Shown here: positions 55,598-64,000 of the stretch, piece after piece
Layout of the letters: each line of letters begins with the position of its first letter
Numbering within the stretch: the first letter of the stretch is position 1
Origin: Bacillus mojavensis RO-H-1 = KCTC 3706
GTDB taxonomy: Bacteria; Bacillota; Bacilli; Bacillales; Bacillaceae
Assembly (NCBI RefSeq): GCF_000245335.1
Contig: NZ_JH600284.1
Span: forward strand, 1 to 64,000
Length of the DNA: 64,000 nucleotides
Direction of reading: 5' to 3'
The notes under the pieces: model-generated
The model's input: the letters and a program-made list of their open reading frames with translations, nothing else
What the model was told of the DNA's origin: nothing
Databases searched by the model: none
Program-made: the position numbers and the translations under genes

Positions 55598-57489
55598 TTC
55601 ATGTTCATACGGTTCATCTCTTCCTCAGATACATTGGTGAAAATAATAGGCGTTATGGCAGAAGCGGCATGCTGCTTAATGTCATTCAGATCAAAGGTTA
55701 GAAGCAGTTCGCCTTGTTTGACGGTTTGGCCGCTCGTGACATGAGCTTCAAAGCCTTTACCGTTCAGCTTCACCGTATCAATGCCGACATGAATCAATAT
55801 TTCCGTGCCGCCAGCGCTTGTAAATCCAATGGCGTGCTTTGTCGGAAATATGGATACAATTTCGCCGTCAGCGGGGGCAACGACTTTTCCTTCTGTGGGA
55901 TCAATCGCAAAACCCTCACCCATCATTTTTTCTGAAAACACTGGGTCAGGCACGTCGGATAGGGAGAGTATTTCTCCCTGTACCGGATAGATAAAAGACT
56001 CTTCGGCAGGAGGCTCCTGCTGGGTCGGGGCTTCAGCATCAAGCGTCGCGGCGGCAGCCGGGACACCTCCAGCCATAATTGTTTTGATATCGTCTTTTAA
56101 AGCATCTGACTTTGTGCCGAAAATCGCTTGGAAGTTGTTGTTCACTTCTAGCACACCTACCGCCCCAAGCTGTTTTAGTTCGTCCTTGTTCACTTGGCTT
56201 GGCTGATGAACGGTGACACGCAGCCTTGTAATACATGCGTCGAGGTTAGCGATATTTTGCTGGCCGCCCAGCGCCTGCAATACGTGGAAGGCGAGCTGGT
56301 CTTTTGAAACAGGAGATTTGCCTTCACTTTGATCATCTTCATCTGCTTCACGGCCGGGTGTTTTCAGATTCCATTTCAAAATCGCATAACGGAACAAATA
56401 GTAATAAATGAAAGCGAAAACGATCCCGACAGGAATGACGGCCCAACCATTTGTCGAAAGCCCGTAATTCAGCACATAGTCAATTCCTCCGCCCGAGAAG
56501 GTATAGCCGTGACGGACATGGAGTAGATCACACACGACAAAGATGACACCGGCAAGAATAGAGTTTATTAAATAAAGCACAGGCGCGACGAACAAGAAAG
56601 CAAATTCAACTGGCTCGGTAATTCCAGTGAGCATAGACGTAAGCGCTGCTGAAATCATGACGCCGGAAATCATTTTCTTTTTTTCGGGCCGCGCGGTATG
56701 GATGATGGCAAGCGCGATTGCCGGCAGACAGAAAATCATGTAAGGGAAATCCCCCATCATAAAACGTCCCGCAGTCGGGTCTCCTGCGAAGAACCTTGTC
56801 AGATCGCCGGTTACGGTATTGCCTGATGATGGATCTGTGTATTCCCCCATCATAAAATAGAAAGGTGTATAAAAAATATGATGCAGTCCAAAAGGAATCA
56901 GTAAGCGATAGATTGTTGCATAAAAGAACAGGCCGACCGTTGAATCGGCAATTAAGCTGCTGGCGGCGTTTATTCCGTTCTGAATTAGCGGCCAAACAAA
57001 TGAGAAAATAACGCCGATGACCAATGAGCTGATTGAAGTAATAATCGGGACAAACCGTTTTCCTGAGAAAAATCCAAGGACGGGATGCAGCTCTATTGAT
57101 GAAAAACGCTTGTACAAAAATGCGGCAAGCAGCCCGATGATAATGCCGCCGAATACACCCATATCAATCAGATGCTCGGCCCCTTCATAAGGAGGCTGAA
57201 GGCCGAGTAATTTTCCCATGTTATCCAGGGTGACGGTTAAAATCAAGTATCCGATGACAGCGGCAAGTCCGGCCACTCCTTCGCCGCCAGCTAAACCAAT
57301 CGCGACACCCACGGCGAAAATCAGCGGCAGGTTATCGAATACAACGCCGCCCGCATCCTTTATAATAGGAATGTTCAGTAAATCCTTGTCACCGAAACGG
57401 AGCAGCAGCCCGGCTGCCGGGAGGACGGCAACCGGAGTCATCAAAGCGCGGCCAAGCTGTTGCAGAATTTGAAATGCCTTTTTAAACAT
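55594..57489 (-). CDS. gamP: Glucosamine-specific PTS transporter GamP (EIICBA)
   Basis: GamP imports and phosphorylates glucosamine. The 631-residue fusion has EIIC (about 1-385, roughly ten helices), EIIB (about 395-475, phospho-Cys in ANLDACITRLRVTV), and EIIA (about 495-625, phospho-His in EILIHVGIDTVKLNG). All three phosphotransfer sites are present. It follows gamA by 12 bp, so the two are co-transcribed. Divergent GamR controls the pair, and glucosamine-6-phosphate is the expected inducer. Confidence 0.95.
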   Translation of the reverse strand: MFKKAFQILQQLGRALMTPVAVLPAAGLLLRFGDKDLLNIPIIKDAGGVVFDNLPLIFAVGVAIGLAGGEGVAGLAAVIGYLILTVTLDNMGKLLGLQPPYEGAEHLIDMGVFGGIIIGLLAAFLYKRFSSIELHPVLGFFSGKRFVPIITSISSLVIGVIFSFVWPLIQNGINAASSLIADSTVGLFFYATIYRLLIPFGLHHIFYTPFYFMMGEYTDPSSGNTVTGDLTRFFAGDPTAGRFMMGDFPYMIFCLPAIALAIIHTARPEKKKMISGVMISAALTSMLTGITEPVEFAFLFVAPVLYLINSILAGVIFVVCDLLHVRHGYTFSGGGIDYVLNYGLSTNGWAVIPVGIVFAFIYYYLFRYAILKWNLKTPGREADEDDQSEGKSPVSKDQLAFHVLQALGGQQNIANLDACITRLRVTVHQPSQVNKDELKQLGAVGVLEVNNNFQAIFGTKSDALKDDIKTIMAGGVPAAAATLDAEAPTQQEPPAEESFIYPVQGEILSLSDVPDPVFSEKMMGEGFAIDPTEGKVVAPADGEIVSIFPTKHAIGFTSAGGTEILIHVGIDTVKLNGKGFEAHVTSGQTVKQGELLLTFDLNDIKQHAASAITPIIFTNVSEEEMNRMNMK

Positions 57490-57501
57490 AACAGTCTCCT
57501 T

Positions 57502-58260
57502 CTATTTGTTTGATAAGTATGATAAGTTCTTCAGTTTTTGAGCTGCTTTTGGATCGGCGATAACGGTAACGTGATTGTGTTGTTGAAGAATCGAGGCTGG
57601 TACCTCCGGTGTCACAGGGCCTTCAGCCATTTTTTGGATCGCGTCCGCTTTTTCCTCGCCATTTGCTAATAACACAATGTGTTTGCTGAATTCCATGATC
57701 GTTTTGATGCCCATTGAAACGGCAAGTCTCGGCACAAGGACAGGATCGCCGCCGAAAAATCTGGCATTTGCCTGTATCGTGCTTTCAGACAGCCGGACGA
57801 TTCGTGTCCGCTCCTCAAAATCAGAGCCGGGTTCATTAAAACCAATATGGCCATTCGAGCCGATGCCAAGGATTTGCACATCAATGCCTCCCGCCTGGCG
57901 GATAAGCTCCTCATACACTTTGCACTCAGCCTCAAGCTGCGGGTTGTCTCCTTGCGGGATATGAATATGGTCAGGCTGAACATTGATATGCTGAAAAAGA
58001 TGCTCGTGCATAAATTTGTTATAACTTTGTGGATGAGATGGAGAGAGGCCCGCGTATTCATCTAAATTAAATGTTATAACCTTTGAAAAATCAATTTCGC
58101 CTGCCTGATAGTCTGAAATCAGTTGCTTGTACAAGCCGACCGGCGTGCTTCCTGTTGCTAGGCCGAGAACGGCATCTTTCTTAACCTGCACACATTCCTT
58201 AATAATGACAGCGCTTAACTTACAGAGATCTTCATAATGATCAGCAACGATGATCTTCAT
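57502..58260 (-). CDS. gamA: Glucosamine-6-phosphate deaminase GamA (NagB2)
   Basis: This enzyme deaminates glucosamine-6-phosphate to fructose-6-phosphate, opposing GlmS when glucosamine is a carbon source. The 252-residue protein shows GLATGSTPVGLYKQL (phosphate loop), FNLDEYAGLSPSHPQSY (catalytic Asp) and LGIGSNGHIGFNEPGSDF with the catalytic His. I chose ATG 58260 (MKIIVADHYED) because GGGGGTGTCAG lies just upstream; an ATG nine codons further out lies in the leader. It is first in gamA-gamP. Confidence 0.95.
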   Translation of the reverse strand: MKIIVADHYEDLCKLSAVIIKECVQVKKDAVLGLATGSTPVGLYKQLISDYQAGEIDFSKVITFNLDEYAGLSPSHPQSYNKFMHEHLFQHINVQPDHIHIPQGDNPQLEAECKVYEELIRQAGGIDVQILGIGSNGHIGFNEPGSDFEERTRIVRLSESTIQANARFFGGDPVLVPRLAVSMGIKTIMEFSKHIVLLANGEEKADAIQKMAEGPVTPEVPASILQQHNHVTVIADPKAAQKLKNLSYLSNK

Positions 58261-58331
58261 CTGACACCCCCTCAATGGAATAGACAAGCATCATATTTGT
58301 TATGATCAATTTATGATATTTGTCATTACGA

Positions 58332-58360
58332 ATTTAGCACCGTTATCATAAAATTGTCAA
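58332..58360 (-). promoter_or_regulatory. gamA-gamP promoter
   Basis: On the minus strand TTGACA (58360-58355) and CTAAAT (58337-58332) are 17 bp apart. ATGATAA/TTATGAT repeats in and near the spacer are candidate GamR sites. Confidence 0.65.
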
Positions 58361-58477
58361 CTTTATTTTCTGAAAATTTGTTGCGGAAGAGAATACAAAT
58401 CTTTCAAAATAGGAAAGCAGATGGTATTATGGTTTCATTCAAAAAGATCGGTTTACATACAGAATGGGGAGGATGAA

Positions 58478-59185
58478 ATGGCAGCTTTATATTCTGTTAT
58501 CAAATTTAAAATCATTGAATTAATTAAGTCGGGCAAATATCAGGCGAATGATCAGCTGCCGACAGAGAGTGAGTTTTGCGAACAATATGATGTCAGCAGA
58601 ACAACTGTAAGGCTGGCTTTGCAGCAGCTTGAGCTTGAAGGATATATTCAGAGAATCCAGGGAAAAGGAACTTTTGTATCGGCAGCTAAAATCCAAACGC
58701 CGATTCCGCATAAGATTACGAGTTTTGCAGAACAAATGAGGGGGCTGCGTTCTGAGTCAAAAGTGCTTGAACTTGTGGTGATCCCTGCTGACCATTCCAT
58801 AGCCGAGCTGCTGAAAATGAAAGAGAATGAGCCTGTCAACAAGCTTGTCAGAGTCAGATACGCCGAGGGTGAACCTTTGCAATACCATACCTCATATATA
58901 CCTTGGAAAGCGGCACCGGGATTGGTGCAGGAAGAGTGCACCGGATCTCTGTTTGAATTATTAAGAACAAAATACAATATCGAAATCAGCAGGGGTACGG
59001 AATCGATAGAGCCGATTTTAACGGATGAAACGATCAGCGGACACCTGTTAACCAATGTTGGAGCGCCTGCGTTTCTATCGGAATCCCTCACCTATGATAA
59101 AAATGAAGAAGTAGTAGAATATGCTCAAATTATTACAAGAGGAGACCGAACGAAATTCACCGTAGAACAGTCATATCAATCGTAA
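58478..59185 (+). CDS. gamR: GntR/UTRA-type repressor GamR
   Basis: GamR represses gamA-gamP and is released by glucosamine-6-phosphate. The 235 residues have a GntR winged helix (about 5-70, [20 protein letters not shown]) and a UTRA ligand domain (about 90-230, [20 protein letters not shown]). I chose ATG 58478, with GGGGAGGATGAA upstream, over an earlier ATG at 58421. Divergent from gamA, so the 217-bp gap holds both promoters. Confidence 0.94.
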   Translation: MAALYSVIKFKIIELIKSGKYQANDQLPTESEFCEQYDVSRTTVRLALQQLELEGYIQRIQGKGTFVSAAKIQTPIPHKITSFAEQMRGLRSESKVLELVVIPADHSIAELLKMKENEPVNKLVRVRYAEGEPLQYHTSYIPWKAAPGLVQEECTGSLFELLRTKYNIEISRGTESIEPILTDETISGHLLTNVGAPAFLSESLTYDKNEEVVEYAQIITRGDRTKFTVEQSYQS

Positions 59186-59244
59186 AGCAATGATAGATAA
59201 AGAACGTTTTATGTTTTAGGAATGTGATGAGGAGGAATGGTTCT

Positions 59245-59520
59245 ATGTTTCTATTGATGAATGAAAAAGTGGTGTGGGGGTCTGTCATTGCGGCTGTCAT
59301 ACTCTCTATGGTCTTTTATCCATTTCTTCCGGCAGATATGCCGATTCATTATGATGCAACGAGCAGCCCGGATTTGACGGTCAATAAGCTGGCTGGAACA
59401 GCTATTTTGCCGGTCTTGATGATTGCTTTTGCATTGGCACGGAAGGTCAACTGGCAGTTAGGGATCGCGGTTTATATTCTGCTGATTTGTCATGCTGTCA
59501 TTTTGTTTTTAGCAGTTTAA
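59245..59520 (+). CDS. ybgB: Small membrane protein YbgB (DUF1648)
   Basis: 91 residues with three hydrophobic segments (about 8-25, 49-65 and 70-90). The DUF1648 hallmark PADMPIHYDATSSPD, similar to SdpI-type immunity proteins, lies between the first two. ATG 59245 follows GAGGAGG. It is close behind gamR but has its own terminator. Function unknown; a SdpI-like immunity or signalling role is only a family guess. Confidence 0.82.
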   Translation: MFLLMNEKVVWGSVIAAVILSMVFYPFLPADMPIHYDATSSPDLTVNKLAGTAILPVLMIAFALARKVNWQLGIAVYILLICHAVILFLAV

Positions 59521-59522
59521 CG

Positions 59523-59555
59523 AAAACAGCCGGAAAAATCTCTGGCTGTTTTTTC
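59523..59555 (+). terminator. ybgB terminator
   Basis: AAAACAGCC and GGCTGTTTT flank a loop and continue into T. Confidence 0.85.
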
Positions 59556-59707
59556 TTTAACTTCACCTTCATCTTACACGAAATGTAGTGTATAATAGCC
59601 GAAGACGATAGAGAATATTCTGACATTTATAATTGAGCCCTCTTATATCATATGAGAACGGAAAACCGCCTGTAAAAAAAGAATGGCATTACCGATCTGC
59701 AGCTCAA

Positions 59708-59722
59708 AATTGACAGAAAATT
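59708..59722 (+). promoter_or_regulatory. CodY box upstream of ilvE
   Basis: AATTGACAGAAAATT matches 13 of 15 positions of the CodY motif AATTTTCWGAAAATT. The gene is a known CodY target. Confidence 0.72.
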
Positions 59723-59755
59723 TAAACAAATTCATTTGGAAAGGTGTGCTTATCA

Positions 59756-60823
59756 GTGAACAAGCTTATTGAACGAGAGAAAATCACATCAAAGAAGGAA
59801 AAACCAGACCCATCATCTTTAGGGTTCGGCAAATATTTTACAGATTATATGTTTGTGATGGATTATGAGGAGGAAAAGGGCTGGCATCATCCTAGACTTA
59901 CTCCTTATGCACCGATTATGCTCGATCCGTCTTCTTCTGTTTTTCATTACGGCCAGGCTGTCTTTGAAGGCTTGAAGGCATACAGAACTGAAGATGGCAG
60001 GGTGCTGCTGTTCAGGCCGGAGCAAAATATCAAAAGGCTGAACAGATCATGTCAGCGAATGAGTATGCCTCCTGTAGACGAGGAGCTGGTGCTGGAGGCA
60101 CTGACGCAATTGGTCGAGCTGGAAAAAGAGTGGGTCCCAAGGGAAAAGGGAACGTCGCTGTATATTCGTCCGTTTGTTATTGCCACCGAACCGAGTCTCG
60201 GTGTAAAGGCGTCAAAAAACTATACATTTATGATCGTGCTTTCGCCTGTCGGCTCTTACTATGGCGATCAGCTGCAGCCGATTAACATCTATGTGGAAGA
60301 TGAGTTTGTGCGGGCAGTCAATGGCGGAGTCGGAAATGCCAAGACGTCAGGAAATTACGCGGCTAGCCTTCAGGCGCAGCAGAAGGCGAATGAATTAGGC
60401 TATGATCAGGTGCTGTGGCTGGATGCCATTGAAAAGAAATACGCGGAAGAGGTAGGGAGCATGAATATCTTTTTCGTCATAAATGGAGAGGTTGTGACTC
60501 CTGCATTAAGCGGAAGCATTTTGAGCGGGATTACACGAGCTTCTGCTATTGAGCTGATCCGAAGCTGGGGCATCCCGGTCCGGGAAGAAAAGATATCGAT
60601 CGATGATATTTATGCAGCCTCCGCACGAGGGGAATTGACAGAGGTATTCGGCACAGGTACGGCTGCAGTTGTTACGCCTGTCGGCGAACTCAATATTCAT
60701 GGAAGAACGGTAATTGTGAACGACAGGCAAATAGGAGAAATCTCAAAAAAACTGTATCAAACGATAACCGACATTCAGCTTGGAAAAGTGAAAGATCCGT
60801 TTCATTGGACAGTGGAAGTATGA
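59756..60823 (+). CDS. ilvE: Branched-chain amino acid aminotransferase IlvE (YbgE)
   Basis: IlvE transfers amino groups between glutamate and the keto acids of leucine, isoleucine and valine. The 355-residue PLP fold-type IV enzyme carries the PLP lysine near 196 (GGVGNAKTSGNYAAS) and class IV landmarks YGQAVFEGLKAYR and EVFGTGTAAVVTPVG. The start is GTG 59756 with GGAAAGGTG upstream. B. subtilis has a second copy elsewhere (ywaA, ilvK). The CodY box at 59708 fits repression in rich medium. Confidence 0.94.
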   Translation: MNKLIEREKITSKKEKPDPSSLGFGKYFTDYMFVMDYEEEKGWHHPRLTPYAPIMLDPSSSVFHYGQAVFEGLKAYRTEDGRVLLFRPEQNIKRLNRSCQRMSMPPVDEELVLEALTQLVELEKEWVPREKGTSLYIRPFVIATEPSLGVKASKNYTFMIVLSPVGSYYGDQLQPINIYVEDEFVRAVNGGVGNAKTSGNYAASLQAQQKANELGYDQVLWLDAIEKKYAEEVGSMNIFFVINGEVVTPALSGSILSGITRASAIELIRSWGIPVREEKISIDDIYAASARGELTEVFGTGTAAVVTPVGELNIHGRTVIVNDRQIGEISKKLYQTITDIQLGKVKDPFHWTVEV

Positions 60824-60828
60824 GGATA

Positions 60829-60864
60829 GAAAAAGAACCTGCCTTGGGGCAGGTTCTTTTATTT
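60829..60864. terminator. Bidirectional terminator ilvE / ybgF
   Basis: AAAGAACCTGCC and GGCAGGTTCTTT form a perfect 12-bp stem between convergent genes. Confidence 0.92.
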
Positions 60865-62271
60865 TGAATGGGTCATATCGGCGGCCGGACGGCTTTTGCG
60901 GTTTTTCGCGTAATACACCGCATAGCAGATGGCCATAAACGGCACACCGCAATATAACGCGATTCTTTGATTCGGATCAAAGGCAATGCCAATTACGGAT
61001 GCCAGACATAAAAGAAATGCGGCAATCGGCACAAATGGGTACCAAGGCGTTCGGTATTTCAAATCCGTGACCTTGTTTCCCGCTTCCAGATAACGTTTTC
61101 TGAACATGAATTGAGAAGCGGCGATGCCCATCCAAACGACAACGACGGCAAAGCCGGAAATCGACACGAGTATAACGTACACCGTGTCTGGCGCAAATAC
61201 GCTGGACAGCAATGACAGGATGCCGCCGATCATGCTGAACACCAGCGCGTTTAACGGAATTCCCTTTGATGTCAGCTTTGCAAATGTTGGGTGAAGCGTC
61301 TGTTCTTTTGACAGTGACCAAAGCATACGTGACGATGCGTAAAGTCCGGAATTAGCGGCTGACAGGATGGCTGTCAGAATGACAAAGTTCATGATGTCAG
61401 CTGCGTACGGTACACCGACTCTGTCAAAGACTGCAACAAATGGGCTTTTGATAACGCCCGCTTCTTGAATCGGAATCAGCCCTGAGAGTACAAAAATGGT
61501 TCCGATAAAGAAAAGTGAGAGACGCCAGACCGTTGTTTTAATCGCTTTTGGTATGGTCTTGTCGGGATCGACGCTTTCTCCCGCGGCAATTCCGATCAGC
61601 TCAGTTCCTGAGAAGGCAAAGTTGACAGATAGCATGGTCATGAAAATAGGGACAAATCCATTCGGAAAGAGCCCGCCTTCCGCTGTGAAGTTTGACAGCA
61701 TCGGAGCGGCGCCCCCGTCTTTGATCGGGATGATGCCGAACATTGCGGAGCCGCCTAAAAGAATAAATAATACGATGGCTAATACTTTAATGCTGGAAAA
61801 CCAAAACTCTGATTCAGCGAAAAACTTGACCGAAAACGCGTTCAGCAGGAAAATCAACAAAGCAAAAACGGCGCTCCACATCCAAACAGATGTATCGGGG
61901 AACCAGCGCTGCATCAACAGGCCTGCCGCTGTGAATTCAGATCCCAATGCAACGGCCCATGTGAGCCAGTACAGCCAAGCGACCGTAAAACCTGTGCCCG
62001 GTCCTATGTATGTTGCTGCATAGGTATGAAACGCGCCTGTCACTGGCATGGCTACAGACAATTCGCCAAGGCACAGCATGACCAAATAGACAATTCCCGC
62101 GCCGACTAAGTACGCAAGTATGGTTCCGGCAGGGCCTGCCTGCTGAATGGTATAGCCTGAGCTTAAGAACAGACCGGTTCCAATGACGCCTCCTAATGAA
62201 AGCATGAAGAGGTGTCTGCTTTTCATACTTCTCTGAAAGTTTGTCTCATTCTTGTTGTGAGCGGGTTTCAT
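60859..62271 (-). CDS. mmuP: Amino acid permease YbgF (S-methylmethionine type)
   Basis: 470 residues, 12-helix APC-family permease ([20 protein letters not shown], then [16 protein letters not shown]). Its pairing with mmuM and closeness to E. coli MmuP support S-methylmethionine uptake. ATG 62271 is chosen because an earlier ATG at 62340 lies inside a terminator-like hairpin. The ribosome site (TTGGAAAAAG) is weak. It lies downstream of mmuM on the same strand, but a promoter and hairpin stand between them. Confidence 0.88.
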   Translation of the reverse strand: MKPAHNKNETNFQRSMKSRHLFMLSLGGVIGTGLFLSSGYTIQQAGPAGTILAYLVGAGIVYLVMLCLGELSVAMPVTGAFHTYAATYIGPGTGFTVAWLYWLTWAVALGSEFTAAGLLMQRWFPDTSVWMWSAVFALLIFLLNAFSVKFFAESEFWFSSIKVLAIVLFILLGGSAMFGIIPIKDGGAAPMLSNFTAEGGLFPNGFVPIFMTMLSVNFAFSGTELIGIAAGESVDPDKTIPKAIKTTVWRLSLFFIGTIFVLSGLIPIQEAGVIKSPFVAVFDRVGVPYAADIMNFVILTAILSAANSGLYASSRMLWSLSKEQTLHPTFAKLTSKGIPLNALVFSMIGGILSLLSSVFAPDTVYVILVSISGFAVVVVWMGIAASQFMFRKRYLEAGNKVTDLKYRTPWYPFVPIAAFLLCLASVIGIAFDPNQRIALYCGVPFMAICYAVYYAKNRKSRPAADMTHSK

Positions 62272-62313
62272 CTTTTTCCAACTTTCTATACGGCGATTTG
62301 ATGTCTTCCTAAT

Positions 62314-62346
62314 AAAAAATCTCATGTCAGCGGGGGACACGAGATT
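62314..62346 (-). terminator. Hairpin in the mmuM-ybgF intergenic leader
   Basis: On the minus strand AATCTCGTGTC pairs with GACATGAGATT (one G-T), followed by six T. A second short dyad CCGGC-TT-GCCGG lies immediately upstream (62347-62358). It either ends mmuM or acts as an attenuator for ybgF. Confidence 0.75.
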
Positions 62347-62368
62347 CCGGCAAGCCGGCTTTTAAGTT

Positions 62369-62397
62369 AGAATATACAAACAATTCCGATAAGTCAA
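62369..62397 (-). promoter_or_regulatory. Candidate ybgF promoter
   Basis: TTGACT (62397-62392) and TATTCT (62374-62369) are 17 bp apart on the minus strand, overlapping the mmuM stop and just upstream of the hairpin. Confidence 0.5.
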
Positions 62398-63341
62398 GTG
62401 GTTTTTAAAGTCCGGGCCCAGCCGGCGATTTCTTTAATATCCTCCGGTTTTGTCCGGCAGCAGCCGCCGATCAGCTTTGCTCCGTTTTCAAACCAGATGC
62501 GCGCGCTTTGTCCGTAAGGCTCGCCGCATGCTGCGCCGTTCCACGTTTTGGTGTCCGGATCATACTGTTCGCCTGAATTCGGATAGACGATAATCGGTTT
62601 AGATGTGTTCTTCTTTAACTCAGCTATTAATGAAGAGATATGCTGAAGCGGAGTGCAGTTGATGCCGACCGCCGCCGCTTGGCTGTGCTGATCAAGCCAT
62701 GACGCGCAGTCAGCGGCAGGGGTTCCGTCACTGATATGCAGACCGTCTTTTGCGCTGAAGCTGAACCACGCATATGTGTCAGGAAATTCCTTCAACAGGC
62801 TGACAATTGCTTTTGCCTCAGTGAGACATGGAATCGTTTCACATGCCAAGACATCCGCACCGGCGTCAATCAGGGCTTTCATGCGGGGGCGGTGAAATTC
62901 AGCCAGCTCTTCCTCAGTGATTCCGTAGTTTCCTCGATACTCGGAGCCATCCGCAAGATAGGCGCCATACGGGCCGACAGAGGCCGCAACGATCGGTTTT
63001 GGCCGATTTAAACGGTTTTCTTTCTGTGCCCAAAATTCATCACGGGCTTCGGCCGCGATGCTGACGGACATCTGGATAAGCCGGCGGGCTTCCGCTTCGC
63101 TGAGCCCGCGTGCGGCAAAGCCTTCAAACGTAGACTGATAGCTGGCGGTGATCGCACAGTCGGCGCCTGCAGCGAAGTAATCGGCATGAACTTGTTTGAT
63201 CAGCTCCGGCTGCTCCATCAGGATTTTTGCCGACCAGAGACTGTCATTCAAGTCGCAGCCTTTGCGTTCAAGCTCGGTTGCCATCGCGCCGTCTAACACG
63301 ATAAGCGGGTATGTATCTAATAGATGCTGAATTGGATTCAT
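62394..63341 (-). CDS. mmuM: Homocysteine S-methyltransferase MmuM (YbgG)
   Basis: MmuM moves a methyl group from S-methylmethionine to homocysteine, giving two methionines. The 315-residue single-domain enzyme has the N-terminal LDGAMATELERKG and the zinc Cys residues in GINCTPLQH and GGCCRTKPED. No cobalamin domain is present, as expected for this family. The ATG has AGGATCCGAACAGCC upstream, a weak ribosome site. It pairs with permease ybgF, together forming a salvage route for plant-derived S-methylmethionine. Confidence 0.94.
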   Translation of the reverse strand: MNPIQHLLDTYPLIVLDGAMATELERKGCDLNDSLWSAKILMEQPELIKQVHADYFAAGADCAITASYQSTFEGFAARGLSEAEARRLIQMSVSIAAEARDEFWAQKENRLNRPKPIVAASVGPYGAYLADGSEYRGNYGITEEELAEFHRPRMKALIDAGADVLACETIPCLTEAKAIVSLLKEFPDTYAWFSFSAKDGLHISDGTPAADCASWLDQHSQAAAVGINCTPLQHISSLIAELKKNTSKPIIVYPNSGEQYDPDTKTWNGAACGEPYGQSARIWFENGAKLIGGCCRTKPEDIKEIAGWARTLKTT

Positions 63342-63429
63342 AGGCTGTTCGGATCCTTCTTTCTGATTTTTTGAAATGATATGAAAATGGTATAGGACGT
63401 CTTAACGTTTGTCAATCAACCGAAAGACA

Positions 63430-63461
63430 AAGGTGTTCAGATTCCATTGATCTGAACACCT
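63430..63461 (-). terminator. glnT terminator
   Basis: AGGTGTTCAGAT and ATCTGAACACCT form a near-perfect stem with T on the minus strand, downstream of the glnT stop. Confidence 0.88.
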
Positions 63462-63471
63462 TCTGCATGCA

Positions 63472-64000
63472 TTACGATATTTGTTTGTTATGAGGATCAG
63501 CAGAAGTTTCTGAAAGCTCCCAGCATTCAATCCGCTCATGATCTTTTATGACATCTTTGTAAAAAACAGGGTCTTTGCCCGCTTTTTTCTGCCGGGTATA
63601 GTCCTGGAGAGCCGCAAAAACCACCTTCGATAATAAGAAAATGGCGATTAAGTTGACGACGACCATCAAGCCCATAAACAAATCGGCCAAATCCCATACA
63701 AGCTGCACCTTGGCCACACAGCCAAACACAATCATTGCAAGCACGCCGATGCGATAGACGAATATCAGTTTTTTGCTTTTGTTCAAAAAACCGATATTGG
63801 TTTCGCCGTAATAATAGTTGCCGATCAAGGCACAGAATCCGAATAAGAGGATCAGGATGGCGAGAAAGCCTGATGCCCATGGTCCGATATGGGAGCTGAG
63901 AGAGGCTTGAGTTAAGGCGATTCCGCTCAGTCCCGGGGTATGATAGGCGTCTGAAAACAGGATGATAAAGGCCGTGCTTGTACAAATGACCAGCGTATCA
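63472..64000 (-). CDS. glnT: Sodium/glutamine (alanine-type) symporter GlnT, C-terminal part
   Basis: The 5' part lies beyond the window; 176 codons of the 3' end are visible. The sequence is an AGCS-family sodium:amino acid symporter (TLVICTSTAFIILFSD, GNYYYGETNIGF, NLIAIFLLSKVVF). Its place next to mmuM matches B. subtilis glnT (ybgH), which lies with glutaminase glsA2 and is controlled by the glutamine-sensing GlnK-GlnL system. The identity rests on gene order and family sequence. Confidence 0.88.
   Translation of the reverse strand, partial: DTLVICTSTAFIILFSDAYHTPGLSGIALTQASLSSHIGPWASGFLAILILLFGFCALIGNYYYGETNIGFLNKSKKLIFVYRIGVLAMIVFGCVAKVQLVWDLADLFMGLMVVVNLIAIFLLSKVVFAALQDYTRQKKAGKDPVFYKDVIKDHERIECWELSETSADPHNKQIS

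Noticed and set aside
62272..62340. Longer N-terminus of ybgF
   Set aside because: The added codons lie in the leader hairpin and the ATG has no ribosome site; the permease family begins near 62271.

Overview
The window is chromosomal DNA of a low-GC Gram-positive bacterium of the Bacillus subtilis species group. Gene order and protein sequences match the sigW to glnT segment of B. subtilis: sigW-rsiW-cdaA-cdaR-glmM-glmS, alkA/adaAB, ndhF-ybcC, ybdG-ybdO, ybxG-csgA, cypC, ybeC, glpTQ, ybfA-ybfQ, gltP, gamAP/gamR, ilvE, mmuM and glnT. It is not strain 168. The skf (sporulation killing factor) genes expected between ybcL and ybdG are absent, a Na/Pi cotransporter lies between ybeC and glpQ, several ybf genes are decayed, and the Mpr pro-region looks diverged. 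A sister species or divergent subspecies is likely. Statements about strain 168 rest on recalled gene order, not on a comparison I could run.

Layout. 1-7.6 kb is envelope-stress and cell-wall core: a tRNA-Gln, the autoregulated sigW-rsiW pair, the c-di-AMP/glucosamine operon cdaA-cdaR-glmM, and glmS behind its self-cleaving ribozyme. 7.6-18.7 kb is an AT-rich accessory interval beginning right after glmS. It holds a tnsA-like fragment, the alkylation-repair genes alkA and adaA-adaB, the bicarbonate/CO2 uptake genes ndhF(dabB)-ybcC(dabA) followed by a carbonic-anhydrase-like protein lacking its metal ligands and a DUF2294/MpsC-like protein, and an ArsR-regulated MFS pump. The pump cassette is flanked by repeated terminators and two decayed glmS fragments.

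18.7-32 kb holds a MerR-serine hydrolase pair with a textbook 19-bp-spacer promoter, a hydrolase/two-component cluster (ybdG-ybdJ-ybdK) ending in a Ser/Arg-rich microprotein, the kinase prkD, ybdN, ybdO, the permease ybxG, csgA-ybxH, a class D beta-lactamase and the P450 peroxygenase cypC. 32-46 kb has transporters (ybeC, NptA-like, glpT), glpQ, the MarR-GNAT/MFS pair ybfA-ybfB, the large glycoside-hydrolase-like ybfG, and a short graveyard of broken genes before purT. 46-54 kb has the secreted protease mpr, the phospholipid operon pssA-ybfM-psd behind a sigma-X-like promoter, ybfO and trhO. 54-64 kb carries gltP, the divergent glucosamine genes gamA-gamP/gamR, ilvE with a CodY box, ybgF-mmuM for S-methylmethionine use, and the 3' part of glnT running off the end.

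The most interesting parts are the glmS-anchored island (Tn7-like scar plus glmS debris around a DIC-uptake cluster), the metal-less carbonic anhydrase homologue within that cluster, and three matching palindromes that define a probable ArsR operator. No CRISPR array, rRNA, prophage or intact insertion sequence was seen.
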